48,043 nucleotides of DNA. It comes from Thiotrichales bacterium. GTDB lineage: Bacteria > Pseudomonadota > Gammaproteobacteria > Beggiatoales > Beggiatoaceae. The stretch is taken from positions 1-48,043 of the forward strand of contig JADGEH010000027.1 in NCBI GenBank assembly GCA_016744475.1, given 5' to 3'. Of this stretch, positions 9,681-17,767 are shown piece by piece. The notes beneath the pieces were generated by a model, which was not told where the DNA came from, made no database searches, and worked only from the letters and a program-made list of their open reading frames with translations. Position numbers and translations under genes: made by a program. Each line of letters starts with the position of its first letter. Positions within the stretch are counted from its first letter, which is position 1.

Positions 9681-10421
9681 ATGACTAAAATTTATGAAGC
9701 CTTGCAGCGTGCTGCTAAATTGAGACCGATCTTAGGTAAGGCCAAGGCTAAGAAAATAGTGCCTCAACCGGATTATCTGCGCACTCGCAGTTTTGCTGTA
9801 GAGGAACAAATGCTGGGTTTATACCGGAGTATTATTGCTTTGCTGCCGAATCGTCGGGGCTGGGGGCGGGCCGTGCAGTTTATTGCCTCCCGGCGTGAAG
9901 AGGGCACATCCATTCTCAGCCGAGAATTTGCCAAAGTGTGTGTGCGTAAATTAGGTGCGTCGGTGTTGTTATTGGATGCTGATCCAGAAGGCCCGCAATT
10001 GGCTTATTTTGATGTGATGCCAGACCAAGGCTGGCAGCAGGCGGTGTTGGAAGAACAACCCGTCAAACCTGCGATTAAACAGGTGGCAGACAGCACTTTG
10101 TATGTGAGCCAAATCGCAGCCCCTGGTGAGTCCATCACACAAATTGTCCATGCCCCAGCGATTGAAGGCATTATCGAAGATTTAAAACGTGATTATGATT
10201 TAATTGTGATCGATACTCCGCCCGCCATCACCTCAGCCGATGGTTTAGCCTTGTCACACAAGGTCGATGGTGTAATCCTTGTCGTTGAAGCAGAAAGTAC
10301 CCGTTGGCAAATTGTGCGTCATACCAAAGAAAAAATTGAATTGCGTGGGGGTAATGTGTTGGGCGTTTTGTTTAATAAACGTCGTCACTATATTCCTAAA
10401 TTTATTTATGATCGTTTGTAA
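9681..10421 (+). CDS. BY-kinase-like (CpsD/CapB) ATPase with lysine-less P-loop
   Basis: The N-terminus TKIYEALQRA is typical of the tyrosine autokinases of exosortase-type exopolysaccharide loci. Walker A-prime (SVLLLDADPEGPQ, about 94-106) and a Walker B-like IVIDTPP are present, as is the C-terminal LGVLFNKRR. The P-loop region (about 70-79, SRREEGTSIL) lacks the lysine of GxGKST and much of its glycine pattern. The C-terminal tyrosine cluster is reduced to two tyrosines. It may therefore be a regulatory, non-phosphorylating partner of the Wzz-like protein. At 246 residues it is normal for a stand-alone cytoplasmic partner. Confidence 0.8.
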   Translation: MTKIYEALQRAAKLRPILGKAKAKKIVPQPDYLRTRSFAVEEQMLGLYRSIIALLPNRRGWGRAVQFIASRREEGTSILSREFAKVCVRKLGASVLLLDADPEGPQLAYFDVMPDQGWQQAVLEEQPVKPAIKQVADSTLYVSQIAAPGESITQIVHAPAIEGIIEDLKRDYDLIVIDTPPAITSADGLALSHKVDGVILVVEAESTRWQIVRHTKEKIELRGGNVLGVLFNKRRHYIPKFIYDRL

Positions 10422-10444
10422 ACATCATGCAAAACTAGGAATAG

Positions 10445-10942
10445 TTGATGGCTTTTAAGTGTCCTTCTAATATCCGGCGTTTGTTGTCTTCATGGGCAGC
10501 GCGTTATAAGCCACACCAAACGACGATCTCGCAAGAGCAAGAATTTATGATTCCAGAAAAGAAATTTCATTTAGCTATCCAAAGAGAATGTGCTCGTGCT
10601 GATCGCAATGGACATGGTTTTTCTTTGGTTATTTTTGATGTGGGAGAATCAGGTCAAGGCGGTGAAGTAGCACAGCAACTGATTGAGGTGTTGACGCAAC
10701 GCTTACGAGTCACGGATGAGGCAGGTTGGTTTAGTGATCGTTATGTGGGCGTGATTTTATACGGCACACCACAGAAAGAAGGGGCTTGGCGTTTTGCTAA
10801 TGATATTTGGGATTTAATGTCTAAGCATACGGAAGAGCCGCCGCAATGTATTGTTTATAGCTATCCTGCTGACTGGCGGCATATTGATGTACAGACTGCG
10901 CAGACTCAAGCGAAACACCGTCAAGCCGATCAAACGCATTAA
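10445..10942 (+). CDS. Stand-alone degenerate GGDEF-like domain protein
   Basis: The 165-residue protein follows the kinase-like gene by 23 bp. Its core (RECARADRNGHGFSLVIFD, RLRVTDEAGWFSDRYVGVIL, CIVYSYPADW) resembles the degenerate GGDEF-type domain found at the N-terminus of some exopolysaccharide sugar transferases. That resemblance is from memory of the pattern. No GGDEF signature is visible, so cyclase activity is unlikely. No sugar transferase domain is attached or adjacent, which is odd. Its last 4 bases overlap the convergent TonB-like gene tail to tail. Confidence 0.6.
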   Translation: MMAFKCPSNIRRLLSSWAARYKPHQTTISQEQEFMIPEKKFHLAIQRECARADRNGHGFSLVIFDVGESGQGGEVAQQLIEVLTQRLRVTDEAGWFSDRYVGVILYGTPQKEGAWRFANDIWDLMSKHTEEPPQCIVYSYPADWRHIDVQTAQTQAKHRQADQTH

Positions 10943-11940
10943 GTTTGCATATCCCCGCCATGAGCAGCGGGTTGTTGAGCGGGGGGTACAGCGCTGTCAT
11001 TTGATAATTCAGCAAAACCCGTTTGGCTATCAAAACGCCAGGTGCGGATAATGTGAAGCACGCCGTTACTGCCTAGTTCTTCTTTAATCGCCTCAGAAAA
11101 AGGCTGATAAGGTGCGCCTAAACGCGCAATGTGTACTGCTGCATCATCCAACACATGATGCCCAGAAGTTTCCAACACCTTCACGCCAAAAATAGTCCCA
11201 TCAGCATTCAACGCTAAATCCAGAATCAAAGAACCCGATAAATCGCGTTGACGCGCTTGTTTAGGATAATTTTCTGTGCCTAAATCTTCAATCGCCACCC
11301 GCCAGGCATCCATGTAACTGGCATAGTGGGAGGCTTTAGTCCGCGCATTAATATATTTATGCGGCGGGCGATCTTTAAAACGGCGATAACTATCATCTAA
11401 GTCGGCTTGAATACTGGCGACGGTATTGCGAGCGCTGAGAATTAAATCCGCCTTGTTTTGTTCCGGTGTGATCGGTGTGGTTTGCAGGTCTTCGCCAGTT
11501 TCGTCTAACTGCGTTTTAATATCTTCTTGATGTGATTGTTGATGAATTTTCTCCGGCGCGTGCTGTGCGGTAATTTGTTGTTCTATGGCTTGCTGTTCTG
11601 CGGCGGCTAATTGTGGCGGCACATAAGTGCTGGTGAGTTCAGGCACAGGAGCGGGAAATTCAGCGCGTGTGGGTGTTGAAGCACGCACTTCTTCCTCATG
11701 ATCGCCGCCGCCTTCTTGATTGGCTTGGGCTAAATATTTCGCATCTTCCGGTTCTTCTTCTGTTTGCGTTTGCACCAACACAATATCGAGCTTGGTATTA
11801 AATTGTTGACCGGTGCGTTCAAATTCAAAAGCCATCCCAAATAGCACGAACAAATGTATAACAAAAGCAATGAATAAGGTCACGGTTAAGCGATCAGCAG
11901 GGGTGTCTAATTGGGGCAAGGTGTGTAGTTGGATAGTCAT
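10939..11940 (-). CDS. TonB-family energy transducer-like protein
   Basis: The 333-residue protein has one N-terminal membrane helix (about 18-37, LTVTLFIAFVIHLFVLFGMAFEF minus flanks), a long acidic, Q/E/P-rich periplasmic spacer, and a C-terminal TonB domain near 225-310 (NYPKQARQRDLSGSLILDLAL, VLETSGHHVLDDAAVHIARLGAPYQPF). It would pass inner-membrane proton-motive force to outer-membrane receptors. No ExbB, ExbD or receptor gene is adjacent, so the partner is unknown. It lies upstream of nothing on its strand and ends against the GGDEF-like gene. Confidence 0.85.
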   Translation of the reverse strand: MTIQLHTLPQLDTPADRLTVTLFIAFVIHLFVLFGMAFEFERTGQQFNTKLDIVLVQTQTEEEPEDAKYLAQANQEGGGDHEEEVRASTPTRAEFPAPVPELTSTYVPPQLAAAEQQAIEQQITAQHAPEKIHQQSHQEDIKTQLDETGEDLQTTPITPEQNKADLILSARNTVASIQADLDDSYRRFKDRPPHKYINARTKASHYASYMDAWRVAIEDLGTENYPKQARQRDLSGSLILDLALNADGTIFGVKVLETSGHHVLDDAAVHIARLGAPYQPFSEAIKEELGSNGVLHIIRTWRFDSQTGFAELSNDSAVPPAQQPAAHGGDMQT

Positions 11941-12071
11941 AGTCGCTTTATTCTCAGGCTGGACAGCAATGTGTAGATAGTAGAATTTAGCTTAACTTGT
12001 GTCAATAAGTGATTGAAGTCAATGATGAACTAAGCCGCTTTATGCACACCACGAAGCGAATTTAGATTCAA

Positions 12072-12950
12072 CTACACACGTTTTTGACCACTAATACACG
12101 CCCATCCCTCCTGCAAACGCGCCTCATCCAAAACAAAATAAGGCGCATAAGTCATTTGAATATCAGGGATTTGTTCTTGCAAAATACCCGACAACAAAAT
12201 TCGCCCCTGTGGTTTCACGTAAGCCGCTAATGACTCCACCAATTCGCATAAAGGGTTGGCTAAGATATTGGCCAATAATAAATCGACCTGCAAAGTGGGT
12301 AATTGTTCGGGCAACATCAGGTAAAAATGCTCGGCGACGGCATTTTGTTGAGCATTATCTTGTGTGGCCTGCAAGGCTTGCGCATCAATATCTGTGCCCC
12401 ACACTTCAGTCGCGCCTAATTTCAGCGCCGCAATGCCTAAAATGCCAGAACCACAACCATAATCCAGCGCTTGCACACCGTGCAGATCAACTTGTTCATC
12501 CAACCACGTCAAACACAAGGCCGTGGTGGCATGTGTTCCTGTGCCAAAAGCAAGACCGGGATCAAGACGAATATTGAGCGCGTCGGGTTCTGGCGGCTCA
12601 ATCCAATGCGGACACACCCACAAACGCTCGCCAAAGCGCATGGCTTGAAAATCAGCCAAGCTATTACGCACCCAATCTTGGTCATCGAGTTGTTCTGTTT
12701 GATAAGCGGGCAGGGGTGACACCTGAGTTTGTAATTGGTCTAACAAGGCGGGAATGTCGGTATCGGCTTCAAATAAGCCGATCACCAAGGTGTGCTGCCA
12801 CACGGGTGTGGTATGTAATGCGGGTTCATAAATAGGCTGGTCTTCAGCGTCTTTTAAGGTGACGGATAAAGCGCCTGCTTGGCTTAAATAGTCAGAAAAA
12901 ATATCGGCTTGTTCGGCTTCAAGTGCGAACGTCAACTGTGTCCAAGGCAT
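12072..12950 (-). CDS. prmA: Ribosomal protein L11 methyltransferase PrmA
   Basis: This cytoplasmic SAM-dependent methyltransferase trimethylates ribosomal protein L11. The 292-residue length is standard for PrmA. The N-terminal substrate-recognition domain (about 1-100) is followed by the family signature LDPGLAFGTGTHATTALCL, the SAM-binding loop ALDYGCGSGILGIAALKLGA, and the NILANPL motif that replaces NPPY in this family. AGGA lies eight bases before the ATG. It is separated from its neighbours by more than 120 bp on each side, so it is probably monocistronic. Confidence 0.97.
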   Translation of the reverse strand: MPWTQLTFALEAEQADIFSDYLSQAGALSVTLKDAEDQPIYEPALHTTPVWQHTLVIGLFEADTDIPALLDQLQTQVSPLPAYQTEQLDDQDWVRNSLADFQAMRFGERLWVCPHWIEPPEPDALNIRLDPGLAFGTGTHATTALCLTWLDEQVDLHGVQALDYGCGSGILGIAALKLGATEVWGTDIDAQALQATQDNAQQNAVAEHFYLMLPEQLPTLQVDLLLANILANPLCELVESLAAYVKPQGRILLSGILQEQIPDIQMTYAPYFVLDEARLQEGWACISGQKRV

Positions 12951-13170
12951 CGTGATTGTCCTGCTGCAAAAGCGTCGCAGTATAACAAACCCGTTGGTTT
13001 ATATGGGGTAGACAGCTTCTAAGTACCCAGTAAATAACCTACACTTTAATGTTTTCCCCACACACGATAAACCGCCATTGCTTCATGTCCGTGACTCAAA
13101 AGTATTGTGATTGTTTGGTGACGGGCTACACTGTCGATATATAGGCTTTTAAAACGGAGGATAAAGTACC

Positions 13171-14133
13171 ATGCCATTCATAAAATTGAGCTGCTTGATA
13201 GGTCTGTTGATCACTGCGTTGAATACGAGTGCAGAATTGAACCCGGTGAATATGTCGTTCCCTCATTATCAAACAGTCACGCCCGATAATAGTGTCCGAA
13301 GACGAGAATCTGGTTTAGTCGATAGCGCTGACGGTAGCGTATCTAAAGGTGTATCTAGGGGCGCGTCACGCGGCGTGTCTAGGGGCGTTTCTCGTGGAGT
13401 GTCCAGAGGGCCTTCTCGCGGTGTTTCTCGCGGAGTATCCAGAGGGCCTTCTCGCGGTGTTTCCCGTGGAGTGTCCAGAGGGCCTTCTCGCGGTGTTTCT
13501 CGCGGAGTGTCCAGAGGGCCTTCTCGTGGCCCTTCCCGTGGAATACCAGGGGTAGAGGGTGCAGCCGCCGCCACTATCATTCAAGAATTTCCCGCGCTGA
13601 TGGCTCCCTTAGCCCCGCAGCATACGGGTTTGACGGTGAATGAATCAGTTGCTTTGTATTGGTATATGTCAGCTCGTTGGGAAGGTCGTTTATTGTTTAC
13701 GCTCAATCCTATCGATGCGATTGAACCGACTTTGGAAGTGATTTTGCCCGGTGTACATACACGCGGAATGCATCATTTAGATTTAGCAGAACATGATGTG
13801 ATACTTGAAAAAAATGTTGAATATGAATGGTTTGTGAGCATCATGGTAGATGAAGGACAACCTTCTGGGGATTTGTTAGCCAGTGCGACGATTCGCCGTA
13901 TTACTTCCCCTGAAAACTTGCAAACACAATTAAATACAACGCCCGTCGAACGTCAGCATTATGTTTATGCTCAAGCGGGTTTGTGGTATGACGCAATGGA
14001 CAGCCTGTCACGTTTAATAGAGAAAAACCCTCAATCTCATCATCTACATTTGCAACGTGCGCATCTCAATCGCCAGGTGAATATGCCTAAAGTGGCTGAA
14101 TATGACGAGAGCATCCAATCCGGCAGCCTGTGA
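13171..14133 (+). CDS. Secreted DUF928 protein with SRG tetrapeptide repeats
   Basis: A signal peptide (residues 1-21, ending NTSA) is followed by a tract of 16 tetrapeptides [VAP]SRG at residues 61-124. The C-terminal two thirds reads as DUF928: APQHTGLTVNESVALYWYMSA, a beta-rich middle, then a helical tail with YAQAGLWYDAMDSLSRLIEKNP and LHLQRAHL. DUF928 proteins are secreted, of unknown function, and often sit with CHAT proteins; a CHAT gene lies 11 kb away here. The ATG has a strong GGAGG upstream (13157-13161 region). It stands between a divergent prmA and a convergent kinase, so it is probably a single-gene unit with a terminator directly after it. Confidence 0.82.
   Translation: MPFIKLSCLIGLLITALNTSAELNPVNMSFPHYQTVTPDNSVRRRESGLVDSADGSVSKGVSRGASRGVSRGVSRGVSRGPSRGVSRGVSRGPSRGVSRGVSRGPSRGVSRGVSRGPSRGPSRGIPGVEGAAAATIIQEFPALMAPLAPQHTGLTVNESVALYWYMSARWEGRLLFTLNPIDAIEPTLEVILPGVHTRGMHHLDLAEHDVILEKNVEYEWFVSIMVDEGQPSGDLLASATIRRITSPENLQTQLNTTPVERQHYVYAQAGLWYDAMDSLSRLIEKNPQSHHLHLQRAHLNRQVNMPKVAEYDESIQSGSL
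13351..13542 (+). repeat. In-frame minisatellite encoding 16 SRG tetrapeptides
   Basis: There are 192 bp of 12-bp units, each coding V/A/P-S-R-G, with a 36-bp higher-order period (V-V-P unit order repeated four times toward the 3' side). The 36-bp copies are almost identical in bases, including synonymous positions, which points to recent expansion. The tract adds a highly basic, probably unstructured spacer between signal peptide and domain. Confidence 0.92.
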
Positions 14134-14152
14134 TTTTGGCTATTCTTAAGCT

Positions 14153-14192
14153 AAAAAAGGCTTTTAGAGCTTTGAATCTAAAAGCCTTTTTT
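14153..14192. terminator. Bidirectional terminator between DUF928 gene and histidine kinase
   Basis: A perfect 16-bp inverted repeat (AAAAAAGGCTTTTAGA and its complement) with an 8-base loop is flanked by A and T runs on opposite sides. It serves both convergent genes and overlaps the last codons of the kinase. Confidence 0.9.
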
Positions 14193-16106
14193 ATGCCGTA
14201 AATAATATCCCAGCAATTTGCGTAATTGTGCGGGTTTAACAGGTTTAAACAACAATTGATGCCCGCTGAGTTTTGCTGCTTGTAAGTTCTCTGGCAAAGT
14301 GTCGCCCGTGATCAAAATAGCGGGTATTTCTTGTTGGCAATATTGCTGCACATTTTGAATGGCTTCTACGCCGGTTAAATTATCCCGCAGTCGATAATCA
14401 GCAATGATGATGTCCGGCAAAAATGACGTTTTTTGCAAATGATGGATGGCCTCACTTTCACTCTCTGCTGTGATCACTTCATGTCCCCAATCGCGCAATA
14501 ATGTGCCCATCGCATCGCGGATCAACACCTCATCATCAATCAATAACATCTTGCCATTGTGCGTATGGAGAGAAGGGGTTGCGGGCAAGCTCAGTGAAGT
14601 CTCAGGCGGTGCGGCAGAAGCGGGTAATGTCAACACAAAACGTGTACCGCGCTCTTCCTCGGAATGAAGCGTCAATGGATGTTGCAGCAAAGCGGCTAAG
14701 CGCTGCACGATAGATAAACCTAATCCTAAGCCTTTTGCCCGATCACGCTCAGGATTATGTAATTGATGAAATTCTCTAAAAACTTCAACTTGTTGCGCAG
14801 CGGGGATGCCGATGCCGGTATCTTCCACCGTGAGTTGTACGACACCGTCTTGGCTGTGCGCGTGTAATTGAATCTGCCCTTGTTCAGTATATTTATAAGC
14901 ATTGCTGAGCAGGTTGCGCAAAATACGTTCTAGTAACAGTGGATCACTTTGTACCGACACGGTTTCGACATTCATCTGCAAAGTGAGATTTTTTTGTGCC
15001 ACTAAGGGGACAAATTCAACGTACAAATGTTGGCATAAATCGTTTAAAGCCACGCTTTTAATGTCCGCCGTCATCACTCCTGCTTCAAGCTTCGACATGT
15101 CCAACAAGGCATTGAATAAAGTCTGCATAGCATCGACCGATTGCTGCGCTTGCGCCAAAATCTCACGGTTTTCAGTCTCTTGCACCCGTTGGCGTAACAC
15201 ATCCAAAAACCAATTCAGCGCGTGTAATGGTTGGCGTAAATCATGACTCGCAGCAGCGAAAAAACGGGTTTTAGCTTGATTCGCATCCACCGCTTTTTCC
15301 TTTTCGCGGGTACGCTCCTGCACCAATTGCTCAAGATGCAGACGGTATTTGTCAAGCTGTTGATTATTTTTCTGAATTTTCTCCAGCATCGCATTAAATC
15401 CAGCTTGCAAATGCCCCACTTCGTCCCTAGATGAATGCGTTGCCCGCAAGCTGTAATCCTGCGCTTGACTGACTTGATTCATGGTCGAGAGCAAATGTTG
15501 CACGGGTTCGGTGATTAAACCCTGTAGGCGCAAAGCCAACAAATACGCCAACAATAATGCTCCCAAACTCGTCACCACAATGACTAAAATATATTGATGA
15601 CGACGACGCGCGAATTCTTTCAAATCTGAGCGAATATACAAAGTCCCCAGCAACGATCCATCCACCATAATGCGCGTGAAAACATCTAAATGATCACGAT
15701 AAAAAAAATCCCGATTCTGCTGCAAAGGGCCGTTGTCGATTAAATCAGCGGGATAATGTTGGCGTAATTCAGGCTCAGGCGTGTTGTCTTGTTCTGACTG
15801 AAAATAACTGGCGAATAACTGCCCGCTACGATCAAACGCATGGGCATACACAATATTGGGTTTGGCTTGTAAAGAGGTGAGCGTTTGCTGCATGGCCTCG
15901 CGGTTATTAAAAGCCAAACCCACACCGCCATTAATGCTCACCACATCGGCTAAGGTGTGCAAATCGGCGCTAAGATTTCGCCGCAAAGAAAACCATTCAT
16001 TCACCAGCAACACACTAGCCGCTAGTAACAAAGCCAAAGTCGTTGTCAACAACATCAGGCCAATGAGTTTGTTTTTGATGGAAAAATGGCGAATGTGGAT
16101 GAGCAT
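14178..16106 (-). CDS. Hybrid sensor histidine kinase with receiver domain
   Basis: This is a membrane sensor kinase. After a first membrane helix (LIGLMLLTTTLALLLAASVLL) comes a periplasmic CHASE8-like sensor region of about 120 residues, a second helix, and a HAMP segment. The HisKA H-box is AAASHDLRQPLHAL; HATPase motifs are RNLLSNAYKYTE, DTGIGIP and GLGLGLS. The C-terminal receiver domain has the acidic pair IDDE, phospho-acceptor Asp in IIADYRL and Lys in FKPVKP. I prefer the ATG at 16106, which gives the usual short basic lead; a GTG nine codons upstream is the other choice. There is no partner regulator next to it, so the output is unknown. Confidence 0.9.
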   Translation of the reverse strand: MLIHIRHFSIKNKLIGLMLLTTTLALLLAASVLLVNEWFSLRRNLSADLHTLADVVSINGGVGLAFNNREAMQQTLTSLQAKPNIVYAHAFDRSGQLFASYFQSEQDNTPEPELRQHYPADLIDNGPLQQNRDFFYRDHLDVFTRIMVDGSLLGTLYIRSDLKEFARRRHQYILVIVVTSLGALLLAYLLALRLQGLITEPVQHLLSTMNQVSQAQDYSLRATHSSRDEVGHLQAGFNAMLEKIQKNNQQLDKYRLHLEQLVQERTREKEKAVDANQAKTRFFAAASHDLRQPLHALNWFLDVLRQRVQETENREILAQAQQSVDAMQTLFNALLDMSKLEAGVMTADIKSVALNDLCQHLYVEFVPLVAQKNLTLQMNVETVSVQSDPLLLERILRNLLSNAYKYTEQGQIQLHAHSQDGVVQLTVEDTGIGIPAAQQVEVFREFHQLHNPERDRAKGLGLGLSIVQRLAALLQHPLTLHSEEERGTRFVLTLPASAAPPETSLSLPATPSLHTHNGKMLLIDDEVLIRDAMGTLLRDWGHEVITAESESEAIHHLQKTSFLPDIIIADYRLRDNLTGVEAIQNVQQYCQQEIPAILITGDTLPENLQAAKLSGHQLLFKPVKPAQLRKLLGYYLRHKKGF

Positions 16107-16147
16107 AAGAGGTATCTGAAAGTGACAAGTCACTATGGTGATACAAA

Positions 16148-16190
16148 GGTTTCAGCGTGCTTAAAGATTGACTTTAAGCACGCTGAAACC
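16148..16190. terminator. Hairpin terminator between AI-2E permease and histidine kinase
   Basis: Perfect 19-bp arms surround a 5-base loop. On the minus strand it follows the permease gene and is trailed by TTTGTAT, so it can end that transcript before the kinase gene. The U-run is short. Confidence 0.75.
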
Positions 16191-16276
16191 AGGATATTTT
16201 GAGGTAGACAATAGCGCAGGATGAGACGTGTTGCGCAGGATAGGCGTTGTATCGAAGTATCGAAAAGCAGAGGGAT

Positions 16277-17359
16277 TTAAGCCGGGGCGATGGCGGCATC
16301 CTCTTCCACAGAAATGCGCGGCCATGCAGCGAGTAGGGCTTTGACTAAAGTAGCCAGCGGGATGGCAAAAAATACTCCCCAAAAACCCCATAACCCCCCA
16401 AACACCAACACCGCCACAATAATCGCAACAGGGTGCAAGTTGACCGCTTCAGAAAACAGTAATGGCACCAGCACGTTGCCATCAATGCCTTGTAATACTA
16501 AATATACGCTGACCAGCCAGAAGAACTCTGAAGTCCAGCCAAATTGGAAATAAGCGACTAACACCACGGGTGCGGTGACGACTGCGGCACCGATATACGG
16601 TACCACCACCGATAAGCCCACCAATGCCGCCAACAATGAAGCATAGTTTAAGTTAAATAAAAGAAAGGCAAGATAGGTCGCCGAACCGATAATGACAATT
16701 TCATACACTTTACCGCGCACGTAATTGCCCATTTGACTGTTCATTTCTACCCACACGCGCTGAGCAATCGTATGTTCTGTGGGTAAGAAACTTCTAAACC
16801 AATTGAGAATCACAGTTTTATCTTTTAAGAAGAAAAACACCATGACGGGCACCAAAATAAGATAAACCAGAAAGGTAATGAACACCGTAATGGAGGTGAG
16901 AGAATAAGACAAAATGGATTGCGCCATATCATTCACGCCTGAACGTGCAGCGGTGATAATGTTATTGACTTGTTCAACAGAAAAGAAATCGGGATAGCGT
17001 TGGGGTAATTGCAGGAGCAATTCTTGTCCGCGCATCAACCATTTGGGCATTTCTTGGAAGAATTGACTCATTTGCAAAGACAGTAGCGGAAAAAGAATTA
17101 AAAATGAAAATAGCAGCATGGCCATAAAGCCCATGAACACAATGGACACCGCCAATAAGCGCGGCGCTCGAAAGTATTGCTCCATCGCTGCCGTCGCACC
17201 TTCTAATAAGAAGGCGAGAATAATCGCAGCAAATACGGGAGCCAGCATGGAACTCATGGTCAATATGACGGTGAAACCGACTAACAGCAAAATCACCAGT
17301 AAGACCGCTTGAGGATGTGAAAAGTAGCGTTTAAACCACAGTCCAATAACTTGAATCAT
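16277..17359 (-). CDS. AI-2E family transporter (PerM-like permease)
   Basis: The 360-residue integral membrane protein has the AI-2E/UPF0118 layout: a helical pair near residues 17-50, a further pair near 55-85, a soluble helical section near 100-150, and a C-terminal helix bundle. The family block VVPYIGAAVVTAPVVLVAYFQFG and the GGLWGFWGVFFAIPLATLVKALL ending are present. Members export signalling molecules, ions or unknown small solutes, and the substrate here cannot be read from sequence. It starts 6 bp after the small gene that precedes it on the minus strand, so it is probably in one operon with that gene and the LysR gene. Confidence 0.92.
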   Translation of the reverse strand: MIQVIGLWFKRYFSHPQAVLLVILLLVGFTVILTMSSMLAPVFAAIILAFLLEGATAAMEQYFRAPRLLAVSIVFMGFMAMLLFSFLILFPLLSLQMSQFFQEMPKWLMRGQELLLQLPQRYPDFFSVEQVNNIITAARSGVNDMAQSILSYSLTSITVFITFLVYLILVPVMVFFFLKDKTVILNWFRSFLPTEHTIAQRVWVEMNSQMGNYVRGKVYEIVIIGSATYLAFLLFNLNYASLLAALVGLSVVVPYIGAAVVTAPVVLVAYFQFGWTSEFFWLVSVYLVLQGIDGNVLVPLLFSEAVNLHPVAIIVAVLVFGGLWGFWGVFFAIPLATLVKALLAAWPRISVEEDAAIAPA

Positions 17360-17365
17360 AATGAA

Positions 17366-17767
17366 TTATTCGGCTTTATTTGAGTCTTGAGCAGGCTTTG
17401 CATGAAAAGCCTGACAAAAAATGTCGTAGTGTTTAGCGAAGATGGTTTCCAGTTCATCAATAATGTCGGCGGCTTCCCGTCCTTGCATAATATGCTGCCC
17501 CATCAAGCCTGCTGTTTCATTCAGCATTTTGGCTTTATCCAACATGGCATAAGACGTTGACAAACGCTTGATCGCTGCCACCACGCTTTCCTGGGCGGGG
17601 CGCGGTGTGATCTGGGGTAGTGGCAGCTCCAGCGGTGCATCGCTGGTATGGGTATCACGAGCGGCTAAAAACTCTGCAAAGGCCAGCAGGGTTTGACGAT
17701 CCGCATCGGATAAACTGGAAAATAACGCCCGCAGGCGTTTTTCTGCTGATTGATGAACGATGTTCAT
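17366..17767 (-). CDS. Small cytoplasmic protein coupled to LysR gene, unknown
   Basis: I place the start at 17767, where ATG overlaps the LysR stop as ATGA, giving 133 residues. An upstream in-frame start would lie inside the LysR gene and is less likely. The product is mostly helical: SAEKRLRALFSSLSDADRQTLLAFAEFLAARD at the N-terminus resembles the short helical lead of some regulator-linked proteins. A proline-rich linker and a second helical part (DIIDELETIFAKHYDIFCQAFHA) follow. I do not recognise the family. Overlap with LysR and the 6-bp gap to the AI-2E permease point to co-translation and a shared job. Confidence 0.75.
   Translation of the reverse strand: MNIVHQSAEKRLRALFSSLSDADRQTLLAFAEFLAARDTHTSDAPLELPLPQITPRPAQESVVAAIKRLSTSYAMLDKAKMLNETAGLMGQHIMQGREAADIIDELETIFAKHYDIFCQAFHAKPAQDSNKAE

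Noticed and set aside
13351..13542. Possible CRISPR array because of 36-bp repeats
   Set aside because: The repeats are directly tandem without spacers, and each codes SRG tetrapeptides in frame.
13269..13580. Antisense open frame with TPRE and GPLD repeats
   Set aside because: It is the shadow of the SRG minisatellite, which keeps other frames open. It has no ribosome site and the sense gene is convincing.
14178..16133. Longer histidine kinase from a GTG at 16133
   Set aside because: The nine extra residues add nothing expected of the family and the GTG has no good ribosome site; the ATG at 16106 fits better, though this is not certain.
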